From: Beroe forskalii
Lineage: Eukaryota > Ctenophora > Nuda > Beroida > Beroidae
DNA length: 64,000 bases
Assembly (NCBI GenBank): GCA_011033025.1
Contig: WFMF01000043.1
Location: 310,001 to 374,000 of the forward strand
Direction: 5' to 3'
Positions 1-13,154 of the stretch are shown here, one piece after another (within the stretch, counting starts at the first letter, position 1; every line of letters begins with the position of its first letter). Made by a program: the position numbers and the translations under genes. The notes under the pieces are model-generated. The model ran no database searches, was not told where the DNA came from, and saw only the letters and a program-made list of their open reading frames with translations.

Positions 1-1287
1 GATATTTGAGTCTCCATCACTGGAAATGATATGGTAAATGTACAACAAATTAATCGATAGAACGGAATTGATCATTCGGTCAATTCCATTTGATCGACCG
101 AGGGGTTTTTACAACGCTTTATATCAGGGTACTTAGAACGGTCGGTCTCCCATATGAACGGCAGCCTTTATCATCTATGACAATGACGTCACTCGGAAAA
201 AATGAAATTGTGCGCATCAGGCGCTTTAAGGATTAGTGTTGCGATCAGGATTTGTAAGGTTTAAGGTAAGGGTTGTGGTTAGTGTTAGGTTTAGGGTTAG
301 GATACAAAAAGATTGTGGTTTACATTTGTGACGTCACTCAACGCCATTCACATGGGAGACCTACCCTTATATTACAACAAGCGAATCAGTCGAGACGCCA
401 ATGGAACTGACTCGGTTGAAATCAGCTCGCATATTTCGTAAAAAATGAGGAAGATTGAGGAAGGGATCCTTTCAAAGATTACGAGGCTTGTGATGCTGTA
501 ACGAATAGCAAATGCATTAAAAGACTACTGTGAACCAAAGCGTCGGCCAAAAAGTGATATCATGTCACCACCCGCTCCCGCACTGCGTACGAAACACGGC
601 AAAAAGTAATCCGGTAGACTTCGTACGAAGTAGACTTGAAATAGGTTTAGAAAATGCTCTTGCAATCATATAAATTCTTCAATAATAAATGGTCGTATAC
701 TATTACACCTAGATTATACCTTAATAAACGTCCGATACCAAATTATTTAAGCAGTGAAAAAAGCTGCATTAGCAATTTTGAAATTTGAACGAAAAATCTC
801 CTTCGCTTGCAGATAGCATGCGCGCGCGCGGTGCGCGCAGCAAATTTACGCTGACAATTTACTTCCTTTTCATATGGAAAGCCGCGCAAAACTAGCAATA
901 GCTCCCAAATTCATTTTAAAATAACGTCAAAAAAATTTAAAACACGTTGCTTTATGGGATACAGAACATCTGTGAAAACCAGATTTCAGGGGAAAACACG
1001 CTTCATTTCCTAGGAAAGGTAAAATTTTCAAGGGATCTCAATCGATTTCGTTCCCATATTTTCCAAAAACGTTCATAAGGACTGGAACGTGGAATGTGAA
1101 CGTGGAATGTGTGGGGAAACATTCATTCTTAAATGACGCGTTGCAAAAGTTTCGCTATATCGGACACAGAAGATCGGTGAAAACCAGATTCCAGGGCAAC
1201 GCTTCATTTTCTAGTAGAAAACATATTGCATGTTGAAATTGTGCTGTAAAACTTATATTCAAATACAAATTCAAATTCAATACTTAC

Positions 1288-4200
1288 GTATTCGCCGTTC
1301 TCCTCGACCAGGCAGATATTAACTTCTGAGGATTTAGCTGTGACGAACTCAGTACCGAGTCCAGTGGCTCTTTGTACAAACACCTGGCACCCATCTGTCT
1401 TATCAATGGAGACTGTGGGTGCTCTATCGTTCACCTGAAATGTTTGAGGGAATTGTGAAAGCTTGGCAATAAAGGTGCTCTGTAGCATATGTCCCGCTTA
1501 GCGTATCAGCCTTTGGCTGGCACCATGGTCCTCTGTTTATGAACATGGACTGCTGCCGAGGGGCAGTCAGAGGACTGCTACCTTGCACTGGTATTCTGCC
1601 TAAATATGTGGGAATTTAAGGAAGTGAAATGTTTGCACGAATTTAATACCCTGACCAATACCAGGAGAATGATTATATTATATTAGCAGAATGATAAGGG
1701 TGAATTAGCAGGGGTTTAATTACAAGTGGAGTGAGTAAAAACTGCTGATATTCAATACTCAAACGAGTGTGCAAATGGCTGCAAAGTTTAAAGAATGCGT
1801 GCTCAGTTTACAGATGAAACATGCCGTAAAACAAGACCGAAATTTGAATCTTTTATTTTAATTTTAATATTTATCCATATAAATATTTACAAAGAATTAA
1901 AAGCTATTCTGAAAACAGATGTGATAAATTTCCCTTCAGTTACCTGTAGTTTGCAACTTGTACAGTTAACAACGTCCATAGAAGCAATGAGGGTATCAAC
2001 TACCACAGCACACTTCTTACAGTTGTCAAGGGTCACTGAGTTCAGCTTTCCTGGGTTAGGAAAACATGTTAATATAGCTCATATTAGCATTGAAATTTAG
2101 TTTTGAAAAACCAAGAAGACGTTTTACAAAATCAAGATAGAGTCACAGTTCTGAAAAAAAAGACTACAATAATTACCGTTTTGAAAGTTCGATATTCACC
2201 AACCTTTGACAGTTATGATGGAGTCTTCGCACTTGAAGATGTAGAGTGACTGCGTTGGTTTGACGTCGATGACAATGTTGTGGTTTCCAACTTGGTATTC
2301 CTGAAAATGAATATCACGTTGGTTTTGATATGCTAACACCGTATTAACTTGGTGTTCAAATCTTAATAAGGTATTGAATTATTAACTTTGCTTAGCTTTT
2401 TTTAATCTAAGCTTACAATAGGGGATTGGTTTTTAAAACCAATGCCGTTACTTGCATAATGCGATTTCATTCCCGAATATTCTGATTCTCTTTTCTCAAC
2501 GGTTCTTAATGTAAAATGTGCTAAATAACCAGTTTCTTTGCATGAACTCTTACCGCATAAAGCACGTTGTCTTCTCTCATTTTACCACAGTTTTACTAGC
2601 TAACTAGCTTCAAATTATAATGTTCAGCAGAAATACTTAGGCTGTGGCCTGTGTCAAAAAGATTTAAACTTGCAACTTGGAGCAAAAACTGTAATAGTTT
2701 ACGAGAAATGAATAGTTGAGGGATCATTTTCAGACGATATTACGTTGGAAACGGTCATTCATGTTTCTCACTCCTTTATAAAGAAAGTGTTCACACTTCA
2801 TAGTCTCTCCTTTCTTTTTTGTGTTTCAGGAAATTATGTTGACTTCAGGACAGGAAATTGCTGATTAAATTTACATTAAAAATGCGCTCAAATTTGAATA
2901 CCCTTTCATACACTCACATTTACGAGACAGACCGGTTACAACCCAGGGAACTCTAATTTGGTCGAGGAATATTTAACTAAATTAGAACTATAGCTCAGCC
3001 AGTAATATGAAGAGAGAGGATCTAATTGGCTAAATGACCGTTACACACATACACAAAGAGACTTTGGAGCCAATTTACACGACTCTAAATACTTGACTTG
3101 TACAATTCATTATTTCTTAGAAATATACTTGCCTGGAGAATAAAAAGCATATTCTTAAAATATTAGTATATGAAATGAATAAAACCGAATGCCCAGAAGA
3201 TAATATAATGGATTAGCGATTGCGTCATATGTACATACATTGTATAAGCATAAATTGTACAATGTACATTTCAACATACGCAGATGTTACCGTAAAATGA
3301 GATATGTAGCAGGGACTCGTTACATCGCCTCATCACTGTATTTTGAATCCAAACAATAGTTTAACATAATATTTTCTTATTGATCGTCAGTCTTACAATA
3401 CTGTTCAACATGAGATCGCTACATTTTGAGCATTGGAATCATAACACGTAGTCCGTTGTGTAAAATACTCATTGCATAGTGTGGACTTACATGTAATTTT
3501 AGAATGTGTTGTGTTTTGAGAAACTTTGGTGTTAGATAAAAGCTGCGTTTTTAGAAATTTCCAAATATATCCGGCAGACTCTAGGGTGCCACTGTTGACT
3601 ATTAACTCAAATACAATTGTCAATAGAAGGCGTCTAATTCCCTAATTTGGAACAATGCTGTCAATGAGAACAGTGAGAAATGTACATCTTGTCGGTACAT
3701 ATCTCGAGGGAAGTACAAGTAATTTGGTTTTCATTTGCAATTGACACACCAGTTAAACAACTCCCAAGTACCATGTTCATGGCTCACTTGTAGGGTTTGG
3801 TAATCAGACCTCACAGTAGTTTACAAGTTATCATAGTGTGTTGACATGTGTTCTAACTGCATTCTCAGGTGTCAGTAAGAATATCGAATACTTGAAGTGT
3901 CAATACTTTTATGTAGCAACCCAACAATGCAGCAACGATACACTGGTATAGATAAATTTGATTTAAGTTCTTGAGCATGCCAATGTTTGAGCATGCGATA
4001 TCTGACCCGATCTGTCAAATTGACTAACCATTTGTTACCATGGACACAGCTAAAATTTCCTAGAAATATGAAAATTACTGGTCTACTGCAACCAGTGCTA
4101 TAACTATAAGTAACTAAAAGCACACTCACACACTCCCACTTCTTGCCGAAGTTGACGTTTTCCAGACGAGGGGGTTTCTTTACGGGTGCAGCGCTCTTAG

Positions 4201-7200
4201 CAGGACCCACTGCTGCCTTCTTGTTCTTGTTGAGATCTCCGTCCTTCACCACACTCGACCCGCGGAGCTCGGGGTTCTTGTGGGTCTTTTCCTTGTCAGT
4301 CACCTTCCTCAGCCCTGGAAATGAGGGTTTGTTTAAAAGGTGTAGTGGGTAAAGGGGGTACATAATGTATATTGTGTATAATGTATAATTGTATTATGAT
4401 GCAGATTTATATTGTATAACTGGGAGGGAGGATTTAAATTTGCGGGTAAATAATGGTCCTAACCCCATTGAATAGCTCATCACTTGTTGAAGTATGAAAG
4501 AGTAACCAGGGATTTTGGCTAGCATGGAAAGCATAAAATTTCTTTCGAAATGAAGCGGAAGTACATAGGGAACTGTGAAAATAAATGTGCACGGGTAAGT
4601 TATAAGTGCATCATTACGTTGTAAGTTTTATTACAGGGAGGAATAATATGACTTTGAGTATTAGAACTCACAGTTCCTCTTTTACTAGATGTGTAATCAA
4701 CATTCAAGTTGCAGGGTGTGTTGGGAAGGACTTTGTAGAGTAATGTATACTGTACACAGTACAATATATACATTATACAGCGTTAAATTGAAGTTTAGAG
4801 AATAAGAATGCAATTTGGGTATACATCAGATATATTCAAATAAATTCAGTCAATAACTGTGTAAATATAACAAATTTATCAGCAGCTTAAACTAGCGATC
4901 CTGTATCAACAAATAAACAGTCCCAACATTGACTGGTTCCGGAAAAGTTCAATAGATTCATTTAAAAATGCTTTCATGGACTCATATTCATCCATAATGA
5001 TATCAATTCTTGACATACATACAAATCAACGGATATTGTCGTTTCTCCGTCAATCGATGTGTCCAACAATTGTAGGGACGAATTCAGAGTAAGAAAGGTC
5101 AGCGCTTTAGCAGATCATATACATTAAATTTTAGTTTTCAATAAGCACAGTCAATTAACGGCAGAAGAGTTATCAAATCAGAATTATCTTAAAAGTAGTA
5201 ATAAACTCAAAGATTAAGGAGTACAGTTTTTAAAATGCACGTATACTTTCAGTAAATGAAGTTCATCAGAAACCTCTCTCTAAGAAGTCCATTTCAGATT
5301 ACACAACAACACCGGGGAATAATAACAAAACTGACAACCCTTTTGAGCACTGCAAACCCATTATATATTTCAAACTGAACACCCATTAATCCCTCACATA
5401 ACCCCTAGCTGGTAGGTTGGTAAGCAACAGGAGACATCCTCTCTATCAGCCCTATGACCTTGCCCACCACACTCCTAATAAACCCGGGACAGGACGGACT
5501 GTAGATCAGCTGGTTGATGACCAGCTTGATCTCAGCGAAGGCATTCCTGACATAGGGGTTCCTGCGACTCATGTACCGCAGAACCAGGAACTGGTAGTAG
5601 ACGAGGGGAGTGAGGATGGAGCCACATTGTCCGGTAAACAGCTGGACCACTACCAGGGGCATCACGAATATCTCAGCTGTAGCCACCACTCGGAGCAACT
5701 GCTGCTGCTTCTCCTTTAACTTGCTCAGCTGGGTCTTGAGGAGGTTCCAGGTTGGGGAGCATTCAGCGAGCATGGAGCCGGCGAAGGCAGAGGCTTGGAG
5801 GGCGCAGTAGAGGGTCGGGATGAAGGCGATGATGGTGGTGGGTTTATGGGTGTAGAAGTTACAGGAGTAAAGCATGTAGTGGGCACTGTCTTCCAGCACT
5901 ACGTTTATCATGTATTCCTTGCTGAACTGTACGGGACCCAGGCGCTGACTTAGACGGATTACACTCGCTAGACCGAACGCAAAGAGGACACGTTGGTAGG
6001 AAGCAAGAGCGAGGGATGGGTTGAAGAAGGTGGAGAATGCGAACAGGAGTCCGTTAACAGCAGCAAACACCCGGGCACCGAACATGATGGTGGCTTTGAA
6101 GTCACGTGACATGAAGTTCTTCATGATGACGACATCGGAAGCTCGGGAGCCTTGGTCGGTCTGCGGGGTCTCTCCTTCGGTCGACATGGTGCCTTGCTTT
6201 GGAGAAGATGCTTGGTTAGTATCAGAGGAGGGAAGCATTCAAATTCTACTGGTCGAAGGCGGTCACGTGCGATAAACAACTATATCATGGTTGAAAGTTA
6301 GAAGTTATTGACATGGCACCGCCTACTTTGCCCACGCGACCACAAAGGTATTCCTTGATGCACTCACCGGAAGTAATGGCAGCTCCCTTGTTGAGCTCTG
6401 CGAACAGCCCGCTGGTGTCAGGGGGTGCCGCCCCCTTGGGCTTAGCCCCTGAGGGAGGAGCAGGAGGTCCGGGAGGGGGTGGGGCAGGGGCACGGGGCGC
6501 AGCCGGAGGGGGAGGAGGGGCGCCAGCCCCGCTGTAAATCTTAGCTGCGACTGCTGTAGCTGCTTCACCCTGAGAGATGGGGAAGTGAATTATCATAATC
6601 TGCTTTTAATTACATCCTGAGAGATGGGGGTGAATCGTAATCCACTTTTAATTACATCCGATTACATTCTTACATTATGCCTGATCTGGCCACGCACATT
6701 AGCGCGATGGTGATGGTGGGGAATGGTCCAACGTAAAATATCCGGCTCCTAATGCCCTGATCATTTAGCAAAGCCTGTTTACAAGTTTACAGGACTGTGT
6801 GAGAATATTCACATTCCCATCTACATTCCGCTACGATTTACACGATATTCCAGAGCTGATTTTCAAAGAAATTCCGTTACAATGTACATTTTATGATCAC
6901 ACGAATGAGTTCAAAGCTTCAAAGCAGCACCACGCTCTGCTCTTTTCATCATACATGAATGCACATACAAATGGTTCATATTATGTTGCCTTTCTAACCC
7001 TGAGATATGCACGGTCCAAACTACAGCAATTCTGTACTGTAGTTCGCAGATTATAATACACACACTATGAGAGCAGTGAGTGTTGTGAAACGCCGAGTTT
7101 AATTAGATCTGTAATTAGCGTATAATTACTGAAGATCCCTAAACACATTACAATACAATCTGTGATCATTGAGACATGGAACACTCACACTCACACACAT

Positions 7201-10200
7201 TGTTCAATCTACATTCTACACTGCTGCACATTTTACATATCGAAGCTATACGCTAACTAACTCTCAACAATAATCAATTATCAGAAGTCAGTGTACACCT
7301 AGATTCGAGTGTACAGCATTCAAATTCAGTGCGTACAGCTCTCAATTGTACAAATGGAGCGTGCAGATCATTCATATTCATTATTCACATTTCATATTCA
7401 TTAAAATATCTATTCATTATAATATTAACCGGCTCCGCTGTCTGCATACATGCAGTGGGCACGTACATACATATTCTGTTATCCTATATAGTATATTCCA
7501 ATAACTGTTAAATTACCCCAGTTACAGACCGTTAAAATACCAATACAAGGACTGGGGACCTGTATTCATCATATATTGCAGCACTTCTCAGATATTTTGG
7601 TATTGTGAATGATAATACTCACTGTAAATGATAAAGCTCGTTGAATTTGATGCTCAGTCACTGAAGCCTTTTAGGACTCCCAGGGAGGGGCTCCCGTTTG
7701 ACTCCCGGGAGTCTTCCGCAGTAATTTGCTCGTATGACCCAACATTATGCTGAACCGTTCAAACACCTTCATAGTCAAAACAGCAGATCATATTATCTAA
7801 GCAAACTCCCGTAGTTTACTGTGACTTACGTTGGGGTTCCAGTTCACACCTTTCTTCTGGTGGTCTGCCACGTATTGTTTGAGGGCTGTAAACACTGCTC
7901 GCACTGCCGCACACCATTCTTTGTGTCCCGGACTGCGGGGGATGGGTGGGTTAAGGACACGTTAAATAACACACGAAGGGGCTGTTTTAAACATAGAATT
8001 TCTGTATCATATTACAGAAGTAACTGTGAACTACCATGGCAGGGTTGAAAGACTTTTAGTTCCGGAAACAGCCCTCTTTTCAAGTGGTTACCTTCATAAC
8101 AGGGATGTATTCAATATTCATGGCATGATTGGATTTCATACTGTATGAGCTGAATTCATGACTTGAGTCTAGCTGAATACATGTTTTGAATTCAAAGCAT
8201 ATTTTGTATTTGAGAAAGGATGCGATTCAGGATGCGATGCAACCGAGACATAAGATTTGAATCTTTGAGTAAACAAAATTAATTTGCGTAAATTACTTCC
8301 TCGTTGCCAGCGTAGAGGTTAATTTAAATGGTAAATTAGTTAAGTTATACTTATATTAACTTTGAAAGTGGTAAATATCATTGAAAGCTTTCAATTTACC
8401 ACGTGACTTCGTGACATATCACGTGACTAGTAGAGTGCCAAACTTTGCAGTTCAGAAATTCAACCACCAACGCCCATTGGGGCGATCCCAATCAATCAAA
8501 TCATGAAAACGTGACACGTGTTGAAATGTTATACTTCTAAAGTTCTACAACAAGCCCGAGAACTGTATTCTCGGGACATTTCTAGAAGAACAAGTTGATT
8601 TGTTTCAATCATGATAATTCATAATTTACAGAACCAATCAACAATAAACATTGCTGTCAGTCAAAGTTAATAATCTTCACACTTCGTGTGAGGAAATATA
8701 ATAGAAATTAGATTGGACGTGTTTAATCTTTTAACCAACGTGCTGATTTTCACCAAATATGGAGTCTATTTTAATTGCCACAATGTTTGAGGGACGTGTT
8801 CAAAGCACAGTATTCTAGCGACATTTTAACGCTTCTAGAAGTCGGTGTTGGATGTTGAAATACATTCCTAGAAAGTGATAATTGGCGCATGTACCAAGTT
8901 ACAGCACAGAGCACTGCCGTCACAATGTCACATACCACAGAAAACTGAGAATCAGTGGCAAAAGAAATGAACCTGGCCGTACTTCGCAGATATTTGATCA
9001 ACTGGAACCGAAGAAAATCAAGAACCTGAATCAATTTGAAATCTAACAGCTTAGCTCCGTCACTCACATTTCCTTGAAGTCCTTGAGGACTCTGTTGAGG
9101 TAGAAGTCCGCTGCCCCGATCATCTCGCTCATGTAGTCGAGGGGGCGTGGCGCCACGCAGACCCAGCCGAATGCGGGTACTGCCTCACTCACAGCTGACA
9201 GGTGGTTGAACTGCTTGCTCGGTCGGTTCTTATCTCGGTATTGCTGGAGGAAAATCAGGATTATAGCCTGAATAAAGGGGTAGGCAGGGAAATATTTGCC
9301 TGGGGTATATTTGTTGATAATATTAGTTGTTTCAATACAGTAGATAAATAAATTCAATAATTAAGTTACATGAATAATGATGTTATGAAATATTCCAAAT
9401 ATACTTGGACAATGTACATGAAAGTTGAAGCTTAGGGTTAATATAACACTGATTTTTGGGACACTGTCACTTGTAAGTCAGGTCATCTGGAAACTTATTC
9501 AAGTAACTATGGATTTAGCCAAAAAAGTGGTACTTACTCCAATTTCACTGATAGCATCGTTGAGTGGCTTGATCACAGCAGGAACGTCCGCCTATTATAG
9601 AAATAGAATAATCAGTAATCATTACATGTTTTGACTAAATCAATCCAGACCAATCCATAAATCGAATCAAATTGAATACTTTAACTTTACAGCGAAATTA
9701 CACGATACATTTTTCAATGATGGAAAAAGTTTCAATTTTTTTCTAGTAACTTACTGGAACAGGTGCCTTTGCTCTGACAGACACCCTAAGGAATTCCTTG
9801 TTTTTTTCGCACACTACCTTCAACATCTTGGACTGAGAATGATAACAATCGATAAATCACAGTAAATGAATAATTAATTTAGTTGAGAAAGGACTAGCTT
9901 TTCTCAGTCAGTAAATAAATTCTTGAAATCTATAGTCTGGTTTGGATTATATCATATATGTGAATACTGAGCTTTGCAATATGCATTACAGGTTTTGTCT
10001 CCTCACCATCTCAAGGACATCTGAGGGCAGATTTTCAGAAGCCTTTACTAATGCATCAGCTTTATCCAGGGTCTCTTGGAATTCTGTCACATATTCAGAG
10101 GTATCTGAAGTATTAATATCAAATTAATTCATCCTTTAAATCTTAGTTAACAGATCTTTAATTTGTCTTAATATTTGCCCTCAGCAGTCAGCACACCCCA

Positions 10201-11197
10201 CAAGATTCCAAATATCAAGTTCAAGAATGCTCTTCCCAATTACGGGGAAGATGATATTAGCAATTTTCAAGGAAAAAAAGTACACTCCACATATTGGAAT
10301 TTGGCTAGCTTGGTTACATGACCAAAATTTCTGTTGGTTGAACCAACAAACTGCATGATAAACAAGATTTTCAAAATTTCACAATGCAATTCTTAGTTAA
10401 CTCAGCACACACTAAAAGTTTAAGTTCTTCAGGTAATGTACAAAGTGGGATCAAAGTAAATATGTCAACTGAGAAGATTTATTCAGGGAAATTCTAAAAG
10501 TAGAAAATTGATATACAGTATTTATGCTACTTTTGTCATGTACCAATAGTCCATACACCTTTAATTTATAGATTTCAGTTCAAACCTTTGATTTGTCTAA
10601 TTTCTTGTTACCTTGGACTTGATAATAATAATAATTAGAGTTTTTGTCGCTTGACAACTCAAGTAGTTCTCACTACCTTGACAATTTGGTTTATAAGCAA
10701 TGTGGCATACTTTGAGGGCTCAAATCAGAATAGCTTCAATTCCTTTATAGCAAATTAACAATTTTGAAAATGACCTATGGTCAGTTGGTTGCCCAAACAT
10801 TCTATAGCAAAAAAAAACTACATGATCAGGCAGTTAGCCCCATAATTGTGTGAAAGTCCCAAACTAGTATGCTTTTGGCCTTCTATGATAAGGCACTGCA
10901 AATATTATAAATTGATTGATGTGCTGCTAAGATTTATAATTGAATTGAATGATATCTACATTGTTTGAATCTATGTCATCAAACGTTGTAATCTACTACA
11001 TTCAAGAAATACTTGATCAAATGTCTGTTCTTCAATTTAAAACAGTCAACTCTAACATACAATGTGGACAACTTAAACTTATCATATTCATCATCGTCAT
11101 CAGCAGCAGATGAAGGAGCACCTCTACCAGAAGCACATTTCTCCAACCGAGTAGTCACAGCTTCCAATCGAGACACAAGGCTTTCAAGGTTTGACAT
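1288..11197 (-). CDS. CAP: Cyclase-associated protein, copy A (3' end outside window)
   Basis: CAP recycles ADP-actin and cofilin in the cytoplasm. Exons read on the minus strand: 11197 to about 11120 or further (3' limit uncertain), 10104-10007, 9832-9755, 9591-9538, 9243-9068, 7932-7830, 6569-6368, 4314-4130, 2300-2204, 2050-1944, 1434-1288. From 10104 onward all junctions are GT-AG and phases agree. The order is an N-terminal coiled-coil start (MSNLESLVSRLEAVTTRLEK), the helical-folded domain (FNHLSAVSEAVPAFGWV), a proline-rich segment and WH2-like exon (THKNPELRGSS), then the C-terminal CARP beta-helix domain (LDNCKKCAVVVDT, VSIDKTDGCQVF). The last exon lies beyond position 1; its counterpart in copy B is 57170-57253. 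The junction after the first exon is unclear: a donor near GGTAGAGG keeps phase, but a missed small exon is possible. An AG lies two bases before the ATG, suggesting a 5'UTR or trans-splice acceptor. Confidence 0.94.
1511..1597. repeat. Dispersed hairpin repeat, copy 1
   Basis: About 87 bp in the intron before the last visible CAP-A exon. GTCCTCTG pairs with CAGAGGAC around an inner GACTGC/GCAGTC stem. A copy at 60058-60144 belongs to the segmental duplication. A third, more diverged copy at 35835-35921 lies in the ArfGAP intron, so this is a dispersed family. Class unknown; it could be a short retroposon or a structured RNA. Confidence 0.6.
5405..6238 (-). CDS. TMEM33: TMEM33 (Kr-h2/Pom33 family) membrane protein, intronless
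   Basis: A 277-residue ORF without introns. TMEM33-family proteins are multi-pass proteins of the ER and nuclear envelope, linked to reticulon, nuclear-pore and ER-stress functions. Family-specific stretches are seen: YQRVLFAFGLASVIRLSQRL, VLEDSAHYMLYS, ATAEIFVMPLVVVQLFTGQ, YYQFLVLRYMSRRNPYVRN and the end SPSCPGFIRSVV. Hydrophobic segments lie near residues 48-72, 75-98, 132-155 and 185-215. Length is close to the usual 245-280 once about 40 variable N-terminal residues are counted. The first ATG is used; a second Met (MSTEGETPQ) is at residue 18. The gene lies wholly inside the CAP-A intron 4315-6367 on the same strand. The lack of introns in an intron-rich neighbourhood fits a retrocopy or a nested single-exon gene. 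A CAG 10 bases before the ATG could act as an acceptor. A broken copy lies at the right edge of the window. Confidence 0.93.
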   Translation of the reverse strand: MLPSSDTNQASSPKQGTMSTEGETPQTDQGSRASDVVIMKNFMSRDFKATIMFGARVFAAVNGLLFAFSTFFNPSLALASYQRVLFAFGLASVIRLSQRLGPVQFSKEYMINVVLEDSAHYMLYSCNFYTHKPTTIIAFIPTLYCALQASAFAGSMLAECSPTWNLLKTQLSKLKEKQQQLLRVVATAEIFVMPLVVVQLFTGQCGSILTPLVYYQFLVLRYMSRRNPYVRNAFAEIKLVINQLIYSPSCPGFIRSVVGKVIGLIERMSPVAYQPTS

Positions 11198-11376
11198 CCC
11201 TAACAGGAAAACATAGGGGAAAATCAAAGCAGTAAAGCAGTCAGTGAAGCATATAATCAGTAACATAAGTCAAGTAGATCCATTAAATAAGTACAATTTA
11301 TCTGTTCATAACAACTGGAGTATCATAACAAATTTCAGTGCCAATATATATCAACAATTAAAGAATAAATTCTTAA

Positions 11377-11420
11377 AACACATCGATCTGCAAGACTTTT
11401 CTCCAACTTTGGACTTGAAC
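11377..11420 (+). repeat. Inverted dispersed repeat, left member
   Basis: Matches 13011-13056 on the opposite strand at about 80% over 45 bp. Both read through as similar peptides (HIDLQDFSPT and HINLQNFSPT). Source element unknown. Confidence 0.5.
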
Positions 11421-13010
11421 TTAGACACAATTTCTTGAGAAATACTGTGTAAGAACAGCCAAATCCAAATGAGTCACACCTAGATGATTGGTGTGCAGGC
11501 ATCTTCAGTCCAATACCTACCTCAGCTTTCGGGGTGTTTAAATTGCGAGAGCTTTTTATGAGGTAGGCCCCCCAGCAGTCACCCCCTGGTACCAGGGTAA
11601 AGCACTGTCAAGTGCAGTGACCACCTGCCTGATTGAAACTGATTGGAGGTCTTTAACACAAACATCAAGAAATTAAGTAGCACATTTGGTGAAGTGCCAA
11701 TATAGTTAATAAATAAGAATGAATTTCGTAGACTGCAAGAAAATAGAATAAAATAAAAGGTTTACCAATATAATTTATCTTGCTCTTGTCACTGTAAGGT
11801 TTTATAAGAAACAAGAATACTTTCAAATGTATCCCATATTGAGTTAGGGACAGATCTATTCATTCCCAAAGTCTAAGTCAAAATCAATTTAATTTTGTTG
11901 ATGGATTCATCTAAATATAGCATTACTAAAATTTTTAAAAAATGAAAATAAAAGAAAGGGTTTTGAAGAGCACATGACATCAACAATGTTCTCAAAGATC
12001 AACTACCTTCAAGCTTTCACTATTATCTGGATCTTTCAACATCTAATGAGATATTGAAAATTAAAATACATCAAAGTAACAAAACCTGCAATAATAAAAA
12101 GGAAACTATAACCAGAGCATTGATTAATACCTTGAAAAATGCTTCTTAAATATTATTTCAGGGCAAAATCATTGTCACCTTAGGCTGTCGTCTCTGCTCG
12201 AGTGCTGGAATGAAAATAAAAGTTTGGAATCTGTTTGAAATAGAGTAAAAAAAACTTGGAGGGAAGGCAAGCGTAGTACACCAACAAACATGTGCATGGA
12301 TGCATTACATGTGGCATTTTTTCTTGCTAAACTTTTTCATTTCCTGCGCGCTTCCCTACTGGAAACATGTGCTGGATATTGGAGATGCAATGTGCGCCGC
12401 GCGTTGCCCTAACCAGGGCCCTGCTTAAGTTATGCGCACAGAGTGCGCGGCGCGGGTGTCGTATCGACACCCCTCGTCGCGTTAGGAGAAGCCAGTTGAA
12501 TAGCGGTGCAAAGTGTATGGGTTTAATTTTAAATTTGAGAATTTTTGTGTTTCACTGAAATGATCAATCACTTCAAACATTGAAGAGTTATAGCCAAAAT
12601 TTCAAAAATTGTTGCAAAAATTGGATATTAGGTATTGTGATTTGTGATAACATTATCAACTACCAAAAACCCCTACCCCTGCCCATGATCAAAGATAATC
12701 ATTTGAAAACACCCCCTCCCCTAGATGTCAGATGATTAAAATAAATAATAAATAAATGCAAATTACTTATTACACGCTTAGACAATCTCTAATATAACAC
12801 TTGGAAATATTTTGTCATTCAAGCGTGACCATAATATGTGAACCATCCCTAACAGCTTTTGATTAAAATAGCTTTTGTTTTAAACAGCTTTGGTTTTAAT
12901 CAAATGCTGTGAGTATTTCGGTTCATTTCTATTAATTTCTGATGTTTAAGTTTACTATTTTTATTTACTATTTTTATTTCTATTTCATTACCTAAAGGGA
13001 TCATGTTGGT

Positions 13011-13056
13011 GTTCAAATACGGAGTTGGAGAAAAGTTTTGCAGATTGATGTGTTGA
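13011..13056 (-). repeat. Inverted dispersed repeat, right member
   Basis: Partner of 11377-11420; see that entry. It lies 99 bp from the left end of the TIR element at 13155. Confidence 0.5.
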
Positions 13057-13154
13057 AGAAAGATTTCTTTATGATTCAGATATATTTCTATTTTCAATTT
13101 CTATTTCTATTATTTAATGATATTATAGCAGTTTTGCAATCAAAATATCAACAC

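Larger units (their letters stand above)
11217..13146. other. Intergenic region between CAP-A and ST7
   Basis: AT-rich, with no gene I can support. It holds an inverted pair of related sequences (11377-11420 and 13011-13056) and a GC-rich patch at 12390-12490 with a short GGGTGTCG/CGACACCC hairpin. CAP-A and ST7 are divergent, so both promoters should lie here, but I see no clear core element. Confidence 0.5.

Noticed and set aside
240..300. Telomere-like TTAGGG runs (also near 57480-57545)
   Set aside because: Only a few degenerate units, copied as part of the duplicated intron; not a telomere or clear interstitial telomeric array.
6285..6596. Separate proline-rich gene
   Set aside because: It is the CAP-A proline-rich exon (6569-6368) read through into its introns.
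8771..9067. Minus-strand ORF adjoining the CAP exon at 9068
   Set aside because: Read-through of intron sequence past the GTGAGTG donor; no conserved residues.
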